A program made the translations under genes and the position numbers. Source: Fidelibacterota bacterium (GTDB lineage: Bacteria; Pseudomonadota; Alphaproteobacteria; Rhodospirillales; Rhodospirillaceae). From it: a DNA stretch of 64,000 bases. Of this stretch, positions 8,569 to 17,066 are shown piece by piece; position 1 is the stretch's first letter; each line of letters starts with the position of its first letter. The stretch is taken from NCBI GenBank assembly GCA_947476275.1, contig CANJPQ010000020.1, positions 1 through 64,000 on the forward strand, written 5' to 3'. The notes beneath the pieces are model-generated. The model did no database searches. It worked only from the letters and a program-made list of their open reading frames with translations, and had not been told where the DNA came from.

Positions 8569-9339
8569 CTAGGCGCTGCTGCCGCCGTCGATCAGAAGGT
8601 CGGTGGCGGTTATGAAGTCGGAATCCTCCGACGCCAGGAACACGACGCCATCGGCGATGTCTTTCGGCGTGCCGATGCGGCCGGTCGGATAACGCTGCTT
8701 CAGCGTCGAAAAATAGTCCGCCTCAGTCTGACCCGGCTTGATGTTGCCGCGCAGCAGTTCGGTGTCGATGGCGCCGGGCAGCACGCAATTCACCCGGATG
8801 CGGTAACCGGCCTTCGCGCAGTGAATGGCCACGGACTTGGTGATCATTCGTACCGCGGCCTTCGTTGCGCTGTAGCAGACGTGCATAGGTTGGGCGCGGA
8901 AACCCATGACTGAGGCGATGTTGATGATCGTGCCCTGCGACTGATCGGCGGTCCGGCCCTTCATCGCAGCAACTGCCGCCTTGCAGCCCAGGAAGACGCC
9001 TTCGCCGTTCACAGTCATGGCGGTGCGCCAATCCGCGAGCGTGGCATCTTCGATCGAGCCTGGCTTCATCATGCCGGCGTTGTTGACCAGGATGTCGAGG
9101 CCGCCGAACTGGGACGTCACGGTTTCGATGGCGGCTTGCCACTCGGCCTCTTGGGTCACGTCGAGCTTCACGAATAGGCTACCCTTGCCCAACTCGCGGG
9201 CGAGCTTCACACCCTTTGTTTCGTTCAGGTCCGCGACCGCGACCCAGGCGCCTTCCTGGCTCAGGCGGCGGCAGATCGCTTCGCCGATCCCGCTCGCGCC
9301 GCCGGTTACCAGCGCTGTCTTCCCTTCGAGGCGGCCCAT
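8569..9339 (-). CDS. SDR family oxidoreductase
   Basis: A complete 256-residue classical SDR. TGGASGIG lies at about 12-19, NNAG near 87, and the catalytic serine is in NIASVMGF. YSATKAAVRM supplies the Tyr and Lys, and the C-terminal block ITATDLLIDGGSSA is typical of the beta-ketoacyl reductase/glucose dehydrogenase-like group. The substrate is unknown. It is a single-gene unit: a strong terminator follows, and the divergent glutaredoxin-DinB gene starts 66 bp from its ATG, so the two share a short promoter region. Confidence 0.9.
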   Translation of the reverse strand: MGRLEGKTALVTGGASGIGEAICRRLSQEGAWVAVADLNETKGVKLARELGKGSLFVKLDVTQEAEWQAAIETVTSQFGGLDILVNNAGMMKPGSIEDATLADWRTAMTVNGEGVFLGCKAAVAAMKGRTADQSQGTIINIASVMGFRAQPMHVCYSATKAAVRMITKSVAIHCAKAGYRIRVNCVLPGAIDTELLRGNIKPGQTEADYFSTLKQRYPTGRIGTPKDIADGVVFLASEDSDFITATDLLIDGGSSA

Positions 9340-9405
9340 GATCGCTCCTTGCTGCGTGTGTCAGGCACAATAGCCCGCCCGCCACGCCCGGTGTAAAGTC
9401 CGGCC

Positions 9406-10164
9406 ATGGATAAAATTACGGTGTATTGGCAGCCGGGCTGCTCGAGTTGCTTGCGTGCGAAGGAGTTTCTGACCGCGCAGGGGATCGATTTCGTGTCCGT
9501 GAACGTGCGCGCGCCGGATGCGGCAATGGAGCCTTTGCAGCGCCATGGCATCAAGACTGTGCCGATCGTGATGCGCGGCGACGCTTACGTCCATGGCCAG
9601 GACCTGGACGAACTGGCGCGCTTCGCCGGCGTCGATCCGAAGCGCGACAAGCTGCCGCCCGACGCGTTGGTCCGGCGGATTTGCAGTGTCCTTGCCGCCG
9701 CGGCCCGGTTCGTAGGGCAGATGCCCGACGCACGGCTGCGCACGCCGCTGCCGGGGCGCGACCGCTCGGCGCTCGATCTCGCGTACCATGTGGGCATGAT
9801 CCCGCTCGCGTTCCTGGAAGCAGTGCGGGGCGGGGAGATCACGTTCGCGCACTTCGAGCGCCGCGCGCCCGATGGCGCCGATGCGTCCTCGGTTGCGCGC
9901 GTCCTCGGCGACGTCGCGGCGGACCTGGCGCGCTGGTGGCCGCCCGCTGACACTCCCGCGAGCGTGAAGACCTACTATGGAACTCAACCGTTCCATGGCG
10001 TGCTGGAGCGCACGGCGTGGCATGCAGCCCAGCACACGCGCCAACTGCAACAGTTGCTCGTCGCCTTGGCGGTCAAGCCGAATGGCCCGCTGAAAGACGC
10101 CGACCTTGCCGGCTTGCCGCTGCCAGCGGAGGTCTATGACGACGAAGTGAAGCTGAGGGCCTAG
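9406..10164 (+). CDS. Glutaredoxin-DinB fusion protein
   Basis: A 252-residue protein with two recognisable parts. Residues 1-75 are a glutaredoxin-like domain with a dithiol PGCSSC active site and the cis-proline motif KTVPIV, followed by the usual HGQDLDELARF ending. Residues 85-235 look like the DinB/YfiT four-helix fold: a histidine in the LAYHVG helix and two in ERTAWHAAQHTRQL form the probable metal site. DinB-like proteins include bacillithiol- and mycothiol-dependent transferases, so joining one to a thiol-disulfide domain suggests a redox or thiol-conjugation role; this is inference. It diverges from the SDR at 8569 and ends 4 bp inside the 3' end of the SDR at 10161. Confidence 0.8.
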   Translation: MDKITVYWQPGCSSCLRAKEFLTAQGIDFVSVNVRAPDAAMEPLQRHGIKTVPIVMRGDAYVHGQDLDELARFAGVDPKRDKLPPDALVRRICSVLAAAARFVGQMPDARLRTPLPGRDRSALDLAYHVGMIPLAFLEAVRGGEITFAHFERRAPDGADASSVARVLGDVAADLARWWPPADTPASVKTYYGTQPFHGVLERTAWHAAQHTRQLQQLLVALAVKPNGPLKDADLAGLPLPAEVYDDEVKLRA

Positions 10165-10919
10165 CCCGCGTTCTTGCCGCCATCGACGGGAAAGTCCACG
10201 CCGGTGATCTGCGCTGCCGCATCGGAGGTCAGGAAGGCGATCACTTCCGCCACCTCTGAGGTTTCGCCGAAGCGGCCGAAAGGCACGGTCTTGCCGACAT
10301 TGGCCTTGGTGGTGTCCGGGTCAGGTTCGGCCATGCGCTGCCAGCCGTCGGACCAGATGAGTCCCGGCATAACGGCATTCACGCGGATCTTGTCGCGGGC
10401 GCCTTCGATGGCGGCGGATTTCGATAGGGCCATAGCGGCGGCCTTCGCCGCGCTGTAGGCGACGCCGATCGCGGCCGTGCGTTCGCCCATCAGGGCCGTC
10501 ACGTTGACGATCGCGCCTCCGCCCGCGGCCTTCAGATGCGGCCACGCATACTTCATGCCCAGGAAACAGGATTCGAGGTTGGCCCGCAGCATTGTCTGCA
10601 TGTCTTCGGGTGTAAGCGAGTCGAGCGGCTTGACGATGATCTTGCCGGCATTGTTCACCAGGATGTCGAGCCGCCCGAAGGCCGCGAGAGTGCCGGAAAC
10701 CGCCGCGATCCACTCATCCTCAAGGTTGGCGTCGTGGGCGATGAAGGCCGCGCGTCCGCCGGCGTCTTCGATCAGTTTCACCGTCTCGGCGCCAGCGTCG
10801 CGCTTTCGCCCGGTGGCGACCACGGCAATGCCGTTGCGCGCGAGCGCCAGGGCCGTCGCGCGACCGATACCCGCTGTCGCACCGGTGACCAGCGCCACTT
10901 TCTGAACTGCGTCGCTCAT
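10161..10919 (-). CDS. SDR family oxidoreductase (catalytically complete)
   Basis: A 252-residue classical SDR with TGATAGIG at about 14-21, NNAG, VNVTALMG carrying the region of the catalytic serine position, YSAAKAAAM with the Tyr/Lys pair, and the C-terminal QITGVDFPVDGGKNAG. Its ATG overlaps the stop of the upstream SDR-like gene by four bases (ATGA), so the two are translationally coupled. Its 3' end overlaps the convergent glutaredoxin-DinB gene by 4 bp. The partner gene is a degenerate SDR, which makes a hetero-oligomer a reasonable idea. Confidence 0.9.
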   Translation of the reverse strand: MSDAVQKVALVTGATAGIGRATALALARNGIAVVATGRKRDAGAETVKLIEDAGGRAAFIAHDANLEDEWIAAVSGTLAAFGRLDILVNNAGKIIVKPLDSLTPEDMQTMLRANLESCFLGMKYAWPHLKAAGGGAIVNVTALMGERTAAIGVAYSAAKAAAMALSKSAAIEGARDKIRVNAVMPGLIWSDGWQRMAEPDPDTTKANVGKTVPFGRFGETSEVAEVIAFLTSDAAAQITGVDFPVDGGKNAG

Positions 10920-11524
10920 TTCGCCAGGAACCCCCGGTCGACCGGCAAGGTGAAGCCGCTGACGTAGGACGATGCGTCGGAGGCAAGGAACGTCACGGCC
11001 TTCGCGATGTGTTCCGGCGTGGCTTGTGGTCCTGCGGCGACCCCGTTCACGCGTATCCGGTCGTTCGCTTCCGCGCAGGCAAGCGCCGCGCTCTTCGTCA
11101 TCATGCGGATACCGTTGGCTGAGGCGCTCATGGCCGCTTGGTCCGCAGCACCTACGGTGGCGTAGGCCGAAGCGACGTTGACCATCACGCCGCCGTTGCC
11201 GAAGGCACGCATTTTCAGCAGCGCGTAGCGGGTGGCGAGGAACGCGCCTTCCAGGTTCGGCCGCACCACGGCGCGGAAGTCGGCGAGGGACGTGGCGGCG
11301 ATGCTCTGCGGCGAGGGATAGGCGGCGACGGCAATCGTCACCAGGACATCGAGCCGATCTAATTCGCCGAGGAGTTGTTCCCAGGCGGTTGCGCTCGCGA
11401 CATCGAAATTCGCAGACACCGGCACCAGCGTCGCGCCGTCCTGGCGCAATTGCGCGGCGACCGCATCCGCGATGGGAGTCCCTGGATGGAGGACCAGGGC
11501 GACCTTATTTGCAAAACGAGCCAT
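10916..11524 (-). CDS. Degenerate SDR-like protein, probable pseudoenzyme
   Basis: A 202-residue protein with the overall SDR pattern (FANKVALV at the start, VMVNVASAYATVG in the middle, SYVSGFTLPVDRGFLAK at the end) but with the catalytic machinery lost. The TGxxxGIG cofactor loop is LHPGTPIAD, NNAG is replaced by TIAVA, and the YxxxK pair reads MSASAN just before GIRMMTKSAA. It is about 50 residues shorter than a normal SDR. The frame is intact with normal codon use, so it is not an obvious pseudogene. The ATG at 11524 is the natural start, with the divergent helicase gene about 55 bp away. It is coupled by ATGA overlap to the intact SDR at 10161. Confidence 0.75.
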   Translation of the reverse strand: MARFANKVALVLHPGTPIADAVAAQLRQDGATLVPVSANFDVASATAWEQLLGELDRLDVLVTIAVAAYPSPQSIAATSLADFRAVVRPNLEGAFLATRYALLKMRAFGNGGVMVNVASAYATVGAADQAAMSASANGIRMMTKSAALACAEANDRIRVNGVAAGPQATPEHIAKAVTFLASDASSYVSGFTLPVDRGFLAK

Positions 11525-11578
11525 GGCCGCGATTACACCCAAATCACCTGTTGCCCGCCAGCGGCAAATTGCGCCTTC

Positions 11579-13993
11579 ATGGATGCGATGAGCGACCTTC
11601 CGCGCATTTTCGAAGATTGGTTCGCGTCCCGGGGCTGGCGGCCGCATGCGCATCAGAAGAAGCTCCTGACCGCGGCGAAGAACGGCGAGTCGGTGCTGCT
11701 GATCGCGCCCACCGGCGGCGGCAAGACCTTGTCCGGCTTCCTGCCGACGCTCGTCGATCTGGCCGCCGCGCCGCAGACCGGACTGCACACGCTCTATGTC
11801 TCGCCGCTGAAGGCTCTGGCTGTGGACGTCCACCGCAACCTCGAGCAACCGATCGCGGAGATGGGGCTGGGGATCAGCACCGAGACGCGCACCGGGGATA
11901 CGCCGCCAGCGAAGAAGCAGCGCCAGCGCAAGCGCCCGCCCAACGTGTTGATGACGACCCCGGAGTCTCTTGCGCTGTTGCTCGCCACACCCGATGCGGC
12001 GCAGATGTTCGCAACATTGCGCCGCGTGATTATCGACGAGGTCCATGCGCTTGCCGGCACAAAGCGCGGCGATCTGCTGGCGCTCGGCCTGTCGCGGGTG
12101 CGTGCGCTCAACCGCGACATCCACTGCGTCGGCCTGTCGGCGACCGTCGCCCATCCGAACGCCTTGCGCGGCTATGTGCATCCGTCTGCGCGCATCATCC
12201 AAGTGCCCGGCGGCAAGAAGCCCAAGATCGGCATCGTCTCCGCGCACGGACGTATGCCCTGGTCCGGCCACATGGGCCTCTATGCCGTGCCGGAGGTCTA
12301 CGCGGAGATCCAGAACCACACCACGACGCTGATCTTCGTGAACACGCGCGCCACGGCGGAGATCGTGTTCCAGGCCTTGTGGCGCATCAATGAATTGAAT
12401 TTGCCCATCGCCCTCCATCACGGCTCGCTGGATCGGGAACAACGCCGCAAGGTGGAAGCAGCCATGGCGGCGGGGAAGCTGCGCGCCGTGGTCGCGACGT
12501 CGTCCCTCGATCTCGGTATAGACTGGGGCGCGGTCGATCTGGTGATCCAGATGGGTGCGCCCAAAGGCACCGCGCGATTGGTGCAGCGCATCGGCCGCTC
12601 CAATCACCGCTTCGACACACCGTCCGAGGCGTTGCTGGTGCCCGGCAACCGCTTTGAAGCGCTTGAGTGCACCGTCGCGCGGGCTGGCGTACTGGCCAAT
12701 GTGCTCGACGGCGATCCGCCGCGGCCTGGCACCTTGGATGTCCTTTGTCAGCACATCATGGGCATGGCCTGTGCCGGTCCGTTCACCGCGGACGACCTCT
12801 ACGCCGAAGTCATCAGCGCCGCGCCATATGGCGGTCTGGCGCGCCAGGATTTCGACGAGTCACTCGCCTTCGTGGAGAACGGCGGCTATTCGCTGCGCGC
12901 TTATGAGCGCTTCTCCAAGTTGGTGCGGGACAGCAGCGGTCGCTATCACGTCCGCAATCCACGCCTTGTGAGGCAATACCGCATGAACGCGGGTGTGATC
13001 GTCGAAGCGGATCACATCAAGGTCCGGCTCGGCGGGCGCATTCTTGGCCAGGTCGAGGAATACTTCATCCTCGGCCTCACCGCCGGCGACACCTTCATCT
13101 TCGGCGGGCGCCTGTTGGCGTTCGTCGGTATTCGAAACGGGGTCGCCATCGCGACCCCCGCGAAGGGCGGCGATCCGCAGGTGCCCGCTTACATGGGCGG
13201 ACGCCTGCCGCTGACCACAACGCTGGCCGACGCCGTGCAGCGCTATTTCCACACGCCCGAGCGGTGGCCGGAACTTGGGCCGGAGGTGCGTGAGTGGCTG
13301 GCCGCGCAAGCCGAGCACTCCTCCTTCCCGCAGCCGGGGCGGCTGTTGGTGGAGACGTTCCCGCGCGGTGCGCGCCACTTCATGGTGGTCTACGGCTTCG
13401 CGGGCCGGAACGCGCACCAAACGCTGGGCCTTCTGCTGACGCGGCGGATGCTGCGCTACAAGTACAAGCCGCTCGGCTTCGTTGCCGGCGACTATGCCGT
13501 CGCCGTCTGGTCGGGCGAGGACCCGACGGATGTGGAAGGCCTGTTGGAGCAGGACATCCTCGGCGATGAACTCGAAGAGTGGATCACCGAATCCAATATG
13601 ATGAAGCGGATGTTCCGCACCGTTGCCGTGATCTCCGGGCTGATCGAGCGCAAGGCGCCTGGAGCGGAGAAAACCGGGCGGCAAGTCACGTTCAGCTCCG
13701 ACATCATTTACGACGTCTTGCGCCGTCACGAGCCCAACCACATCCTCCTGCGCGCAACGCGGGCGGATGCCGCCAGTGGGTTGATCGACCTCAAGCGCCT
13801 TGCCGACATGCTGCAGGCGGCGCACGGCAAGATCGATCATCGCCGGCTTGATCGAGTCAGCCCCTTGGCGGTACCTGTCATGCTCAGCATCGGCAAAGAG
13901 TCGGTTGGTCCGGCAATGATCGACGAGCTTCTGGACGATGCCGGGGAAAGCCTCATTGCCGAGGCGATGCGCCGAACGGGCCGAGGCAAGTAG
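11579..13993 (+). CDS. Ligase-associated DEXH-box DNA helicase (Lhr type)
   Basis: An 804-residue superfamily 2 helicase of the Lhr family, the type found with the ATP-dependent ligase and MBL exonuclease. Walker A is APTGGGKT (43-50) and the DEVH box is IIDEVHALAGTKRGD, with GLSAT as motif III. Motifs IV-VI follow (FVNTRATAE, VVATSSLDLGIDWG, QRIGRSNHR). The C-terminal half is the Lhr core winged-helix region and a beta-rich domain (GRILGQVEEYFI, TFIFGGRLLAF). The start is either 11579 or the ATG at 11588; neither has a strong ribosome binding site. It leads a two-gene unit with pdeM (13 bp gap). Confidence 0.92.
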   Translation: MDAMSDLPRIFEDWFASRGWRPHAHQKKLLTAAKNGESVLLIAPTGGGKTLSGFLPTLVDLAAAPQTGLHTLYVSPLKALAVDVHRNLEQPIAEMGLGISTETRTGDTPPAKKQRQRKRPPNVLMTTPESLALLLATPDAAQMFATLRRVIIDEVHALAGTKRGDLLALGLSRVRALNRDIHCVGLSATVAHPNALRGYVHPSARIIQVPGGKKPKIGIVSAHGRMPWSGHMGLYAVPEVYAEIQNHTTTLIFVNTRATAEIVFQALWRINELNLPIALHHGSLDREQRRKVEAAMAAGKLRAVVATSSLDLGIDWGAVDLVIQMGAPKGTARLVQRIGRSNHRFDTPSEALLVPGNRFEALECTVARAGVLANVLDGDPPRPGTLDVLCQHIMGMACAGPFTADDLYAEVISAAPYGGLARQDFDESLAFVENGGYSLRAYERFSKLVRDSSGRYHVRNPRLVRQYRMNAGVIVEADHIKVRLGGRILGQVEEYFILGLTAGDTFIFGGRLLAFVGIRNGVAIATPAKGGDPQVPAYMGGRLPLTTTLADAVQRYFHTPERWPELGPEVREWLAAQAEHSSFPQPGRLLVETFPRGARHFMVVYGFAGRNAHQTLGLLLTRRMLRYKYKPLGFVAGDYAVAVWSGEDPTDVEGLLEQDILGDELEEWITESNMMKRMFRTVAVISGLIERKAPGAEKTGRQVTFSSDIIYDVLRRHEPNHILLRATRADAASGLIDLKRLADMLQAAHGKIDHRRLDRVSPLAVPVMLSIGKESVGPAMIDELLDDAGESLIAEAMRRTGRGK

Positions 13994-14006
13994 GACTTAA
14001 CGCGAC

Positions 14007-14696
14007 ATGATTGAACTCAATGGCGTCAGATTGACGCCCGATCTGTCCGGCGCGCTGTTCTGGGAAGATGCGTCCACTCTCGTTGTGGCCGATCTCCACT
14101 TCGAGAAGGCGTCGAGCTTCGCGGAGCGCGGGCAGCCGCTGCCACCGTACGATACCGCGACCACGCTTGCGGCGCTTTCCGAGGCGATGGATCGCATGGG
14201 TCCTCGGCGGGTGATCTGCCTTGGCGACAGTTTTCACGATCCCCGCGCCGGGGGCCGCCTCCAGCACGGGGATGCGCAGACCCTGCGTGCGCTCACCGGT
14301 CGCGCCGATTGGATCTGGGTCGCGGGCAATCACGACCCGGATCCGCCGGAGGATCTTGGTGGCGCAGTCGTGCATGACTTTTGCCTCGGCCCGCTCACGT
14401 TCCGTCATATCGCGCGACCCGACGCCACGCCGGGCGAAATCTCCGGTCACTTCCATCCGAAGGCTTCGGTGCCGACCCGGTGGCGCAGCGTGGTGCGTCC
14501 GTGTTTCGCGATAAATGCCACGCGCGTCATCTTGCCAGCCTTCGGTGCCTTCACCGGTGGCCTGAACGTGCGCGACCCGGCGATTGCGTCACTGTTGGTG
14601 CCGGAATTCGAGGTCGTCGTCCTGGGTCAAGGCAAACTGCACCGGTTCCCGCACAGCGCGCTGGACCTCGACATCGCGCCGTATAATTTCAAGTAG
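14007..14696 (+). CDS. pdeM: Ligase-associated DNA damage response endonuclease PdeM
   Basis: A 229-residue calcineurin-like metallophosphoesterase. The metal-binding motifs are VVADLHFEK, CLGDSFHD, VAGNHDP and SGHFHPK, in the expected order. In genomes that carry the ligase, exonuclease and Lhr genes this is the fourth member of the set and is thought to be an endonuclease or phosphodiesterase acting in the same repair process. It follows the helicase by 13 bp. It converges with the gene at 14699, leaving only 2 bp between stops. Confidence 0.9.
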   Translation: MIELNGVRLTPDLSGALFWEDASTLVVADLHFEKASSFAERGQPLPPYDTATTLAALSEAMDRMGPRRVICLGDSFHDPRAGGRLQHGDAQTLRALTGRADWIWVAGNHDPDPPEDLGGAVVHDFCLGPLTFRHIARPDATPGEISGHFHPKASVPTRWRSVVRPCFAINATRVILPAFGAFTGGLNVRDPAIASLLVPEFEVVVLGQGKLHRFPHSALDLDIAPYNFK

Positions 14697-14698
14697 GC

Positions 14699-15937
14699 TT
14701 AAGCCTTCACCGACCAGATGACTTTGTCGGCGTCGAGGCTGCCGTCGCAGATGGCGTCCGGCACGGGTGCGAGGCTCGGCAGCCGGCCCTGCGCACCAAG
14801 GTCGACGAGAACGGTGTAAAGCGCGATCTGGTCGATTCCCCACAACAGGCGGTCCATCGTCTTGAAGGCGACGACGTATCCCGCGGCGCGTTGAATGATG
14901 TCGCGACCGGCGGCGGTTGGCGCGACACCGAGCATGTGGGCGGAAACCTTATTGCGCGCTTCGATGCGGCCCGGCAGCAAGTAGGGCGCGAGGTCGGCCC
15001 CGTTCAACAACTCGAAAAGGAGCGCCGCATCGCCGTTGAACACGGTGTCCATATCCATCATCCAGAAGGCGCTCTCCGGATTCGCAGACATGGCTTGCCA
15101 AAGACGCAGCAAGCGCACGCTGTGATAGTATTCGCGCGCGGCACGCGACGTTTCCGCGCTACGCAAGCCGGTCCATTCGGTTGAGATGCCGATTCGGTGA
15201 CCGGCGTGGCCATTCACCATCGCCACCACGGTTGCCGCGTCGTCTTCGGACATATCCATGATGTGCAGCAGGAGGCTGACGTTCGGTGAAGTCCGGGCGC
15301 AGAACGACCTGAGGAATTGTTTGCCGTAGATCTGGAAGTATTTGAAATCGGCGGATACGAAAACGACTCGCGGTTCGCCGCGCAAGTCCCGAATCTGGCG
15401 CGTGGCGGGCAGCGCCGCGGCACCGGCCTCGGCCGCTTGCGGCAACCCCGCGTGAAAACCCCTGTCGAAAGCCGTGACTGCAGATACGTGATCGAGCGGT
15501 GTGTTGCGCAAGTAGGCAAGCACATGCTCGGCCTCTGCGAACTCGCCTTGGGCGATCAAGGCCTCCGCAATCAATGCGCCGGCGACGAGGGCGGTCGGTT
15601 CGACTTCGAAAAACGCCCGTGCCGCGCTTTCCATCGCGGCGAGCTCTGCGCGCGCATGGGCGAATTCGACGTCCTTCAAGCTCGCAGCAGTTGTCGTGGA
15701 GGCACCGCGCGCCTGCCGGCCGTTGTATTCGACCGCCACGGCGAGAAGCGCCAGCTCGTCCACGCGCGCTCCCAAGTCGATTGGCGGCGCGGCCAGGCGG
15801 GTCCGCAGCGTTGCGATGACCTCGGCGCAGAAATTGCGCAGGCCATTATAGCAGTAGGCGTGCAGATGCTTCGGATTGGCCGGGTCGCGCGCCAATGCGT
15901 CCCGCAGAACGGCGAAGTGCTCGGGCGAATCCATCAT
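14699..15937 (-). CDS. TPR-like protein with a GT-A glycosyltransferase-like domain
   Basis: A 412-residue protein. The first 180 or so residues are alpha-helical and resemble TPR/SEL1-type scaffolds. The C-terminal part has the signs of a GT-A fold: VVFVSADFKYFQIYGKQF at its start, then YYHSVRLLRLWQAM followed by WMMDMDTVF near residue 295, a DxD metal/nucleotide-sugar motif, and later WGIDQIALYTVLVD. This is like GT8-related proteins but I cannot assign a family. The start at 15937 (MMDSPEHF) lies 11 bases after the queF stop, so it belongs to the queF transcript; a longer frame upstream is a shadow of queF. Confidence 0.65.
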   Translation of the reverse strand: MMDSPEHFAVLRDALARDPANPKHLHAYCYNGLRNFCAEVIATLRTRLAAPPIDLGARVDELALLAVAVEYNGRQARGASTTTAASLKDVEFAHARAELAAMESAARAFFEVEPTALVAGALIAEALIAQGEFAEAEHVLAYLRNTPLDHVSAVTAFDRGFHAGLPQAAEAGAAALPATRQIRDLRGEPRVVFVSADFKYFQIYGKQFLRSFCARTSPNVSLLLHIMDMSEDDAATVVAMVNGHAGHRIGISTEWTGLRSAETSRAAREYYHSVRLLRLWQAMSANPESAFWMMDMDTVFNGDAALLFELLNGADLAPYLLPGRIEARNKVSAHMLGVAPTAAGRDIIQRAAGYVVAFKTMDRLLWGIDQIALYTVLVDLGAQGRLPSLAPVPDAICDGSLDADKVIWSVKA

Positions 15938-15948
15938 GTCCCGAACGG

Positions 15949-16407
15949 CTAGCCGCGGCCCCGGTAGGTTGCCACGCCCTGGTCGGGAATCCACAACCCC
16001 TCCGGCGCTTTGCCGGTCTGCCAGAATACGTCGATCGGAATGCCGCCGCGCGGATACCAGTAACCGCCGATGCGCAGCCACTTCGGTTCCGTCACTTCGA
16101 CGATGCGCTTACCGATCATCACGGTGCAGTCTTCATGGAATGCGCCATGATTGCGGAACGAGCCAAGGAAGAGCTTCAGCGACTTCGATTCGACGATCAC
16201 CGCTTCCGGCACGTAGTCGATCACCAGGTGCGCAAAATCCGGCTGACCGGTGACGGGGCAGATCGAGGTGAACTCCGGGGAGGTGAAGCGGATCAGGTAG
16301 TCGGTTTCCTGGTGCGGGTTCGGGACGGTCTCCAGAACGGCCACGTCCGGGGACGCGGGCAAGCCGGCCTTGCCGCCCAACTGCTTCAGGTCCTGAAATT
16401 CGGTCAT
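15949..16407 (-). CDS. queF: NADPH-dependent 7-cyano-7-deazaguanine reductase QueF
   Basis: This enzyme reduces preQ0 to preQ1 in queuosine synthesis. It is a 152-residue, single-domain (short) QueF. The nitrile-attacking cysteine is Cys50 in [13 protein letters not shown], with the catalytic Asp57. [22 protein letters not shown] is the substrate-binding signature, and the [16 protein letters not shown] ending is typical. GGAAGGAA precedes the ATG. It leads a two-gene minus-strand unit with the GT-like gene and diverges from the DUF1289 gene. No preQ1 riboswitch is evident upstream. Confidence 0.95.
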   Translation of the reverse strand: MTEFQDLKQLGGKAGLPASPDVAVLETVPNPHQETDYLIRFTSPEFTSICPVTGQPDFAHLVIDYVPEAVIVESKSLKLFLGSFRNHGAFHEDCTVMIGKRIVEVTEPKWLRIGGYWYPRGGIPIDVFWQTGKAPEGLWIPDQGVATYRGRG

Positions 16408-16502
16408 CTGGCGGGTTCCTTCCGTAACGTCTTGTCCTAGCGCAAAACAGGCCTGCGTGCAGTCGTCTTGCGCAAGGGTCCGGGGCCGGTTACCTGTGCC
16501 TG

Positions 16503-16724
16503 ATGGAAGCCATTCCGGACGATTACATCGCCTCTCCGTGTGTGAGTGTCTGCACGGTCGACCCGGTCACCAAGCAGTGCGTCGGCTGTCTGCGGACCCT
16601 CAAGGAAATCGGTGCCTGGCGGACCATGTCCCCGCAAGAAAAGCGAGCCGTTATCGCGGCTTGCGACGAACGGGCCAACACCCAGGTCCGCCTCGGCAAA
16701 GACGGGAAGCCGCTCAAAGTCTGA
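16503..16724 (+). CDS. DUF1289 domain protein
   Basis: A 73-residue cysteine-rich protein of the DUF1289 family. [11 protein letters not shown] at about 11-21 and [15 protein letters not shown] at about 25-39 hold the four conserved cysteines (CxxxC and CxxC), which probably bind a metal; the family's role is unknown. The basic C-terminus [11 protein letters not shown] is exposed. It diverges from queF across about 95 bp and is followed after 71 bp by another small gene on the same strand. Confidence 0.85.
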   Translation: MEAIPDDYIASPCVSVCTVDPVTKQCVGCLRTLKEIGAWRTMSPQEKRAVIAACDERANTQVRLGKDGKPLKV

Positions 16725-16795
16725 AGCCCGGGAACATCCCCGCCGAAGTTGCGTTCTTCCTCATTGCTAGCGTCAGCGATTCAGGAGGGCGGATT

Positions 16796-17059
16796 ATGGC
16801 GGATATGGCAATCCCCGGTCGGACACCGGGTCCCAACGCGGCCAGCCTGGCGCCGGCCTTTGGGGCTCCGGCCAAGCAGGACGCCCGTCATCGCGACCTC
16901 GAAGGCGTCGTGGCGCGGGCGTTGAGTGCGGCGCGCGCCTCGGGGCGGGACTACGTGACGCAGAACGACGCTGCCGCGCGGGCTGTGATGGCGGTGCGTC
17001 CCGATCTCACGTTCACCGAGGCGAACCACGCGGTCGATTGGGTTCGCGATCACGCGTAA
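16796..17059 (+). CDS. Small hypothetical protein
   Basis: An 87-residue protein of unknown function. The N-terminus is Ala/Pro/Gly-rich and probably disordered. From about residue 35 the sequence looks like a compact helical domain (LEGVVARALSAAR, NDAAARAVMAV, FTEANHAVDWVRDHA). The start is chosen at 16796 because AGGAGGG lies six bases upstream; the open frame extends further but without support. It converges with the methyltransferase gene ending at 17067, leaving 7 bp. Confidence 0.65.
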   Translation: MADMAIPGRTPGPNAASLAPAFGAPAKQDARHRDLEGVVARALSAARASGRDYVTQNDAAARAVMAVRPDLTFTEANHAVDWVRDHA

Positions 17060-17066
17060 GGCGCGA

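Noticed and set aside
16408-16502. A preQ1 riboswitch upstream of queF
   Set aside because: The short gap lacks the expected hairpin and A-rich tail of the preQ1 aptamer.
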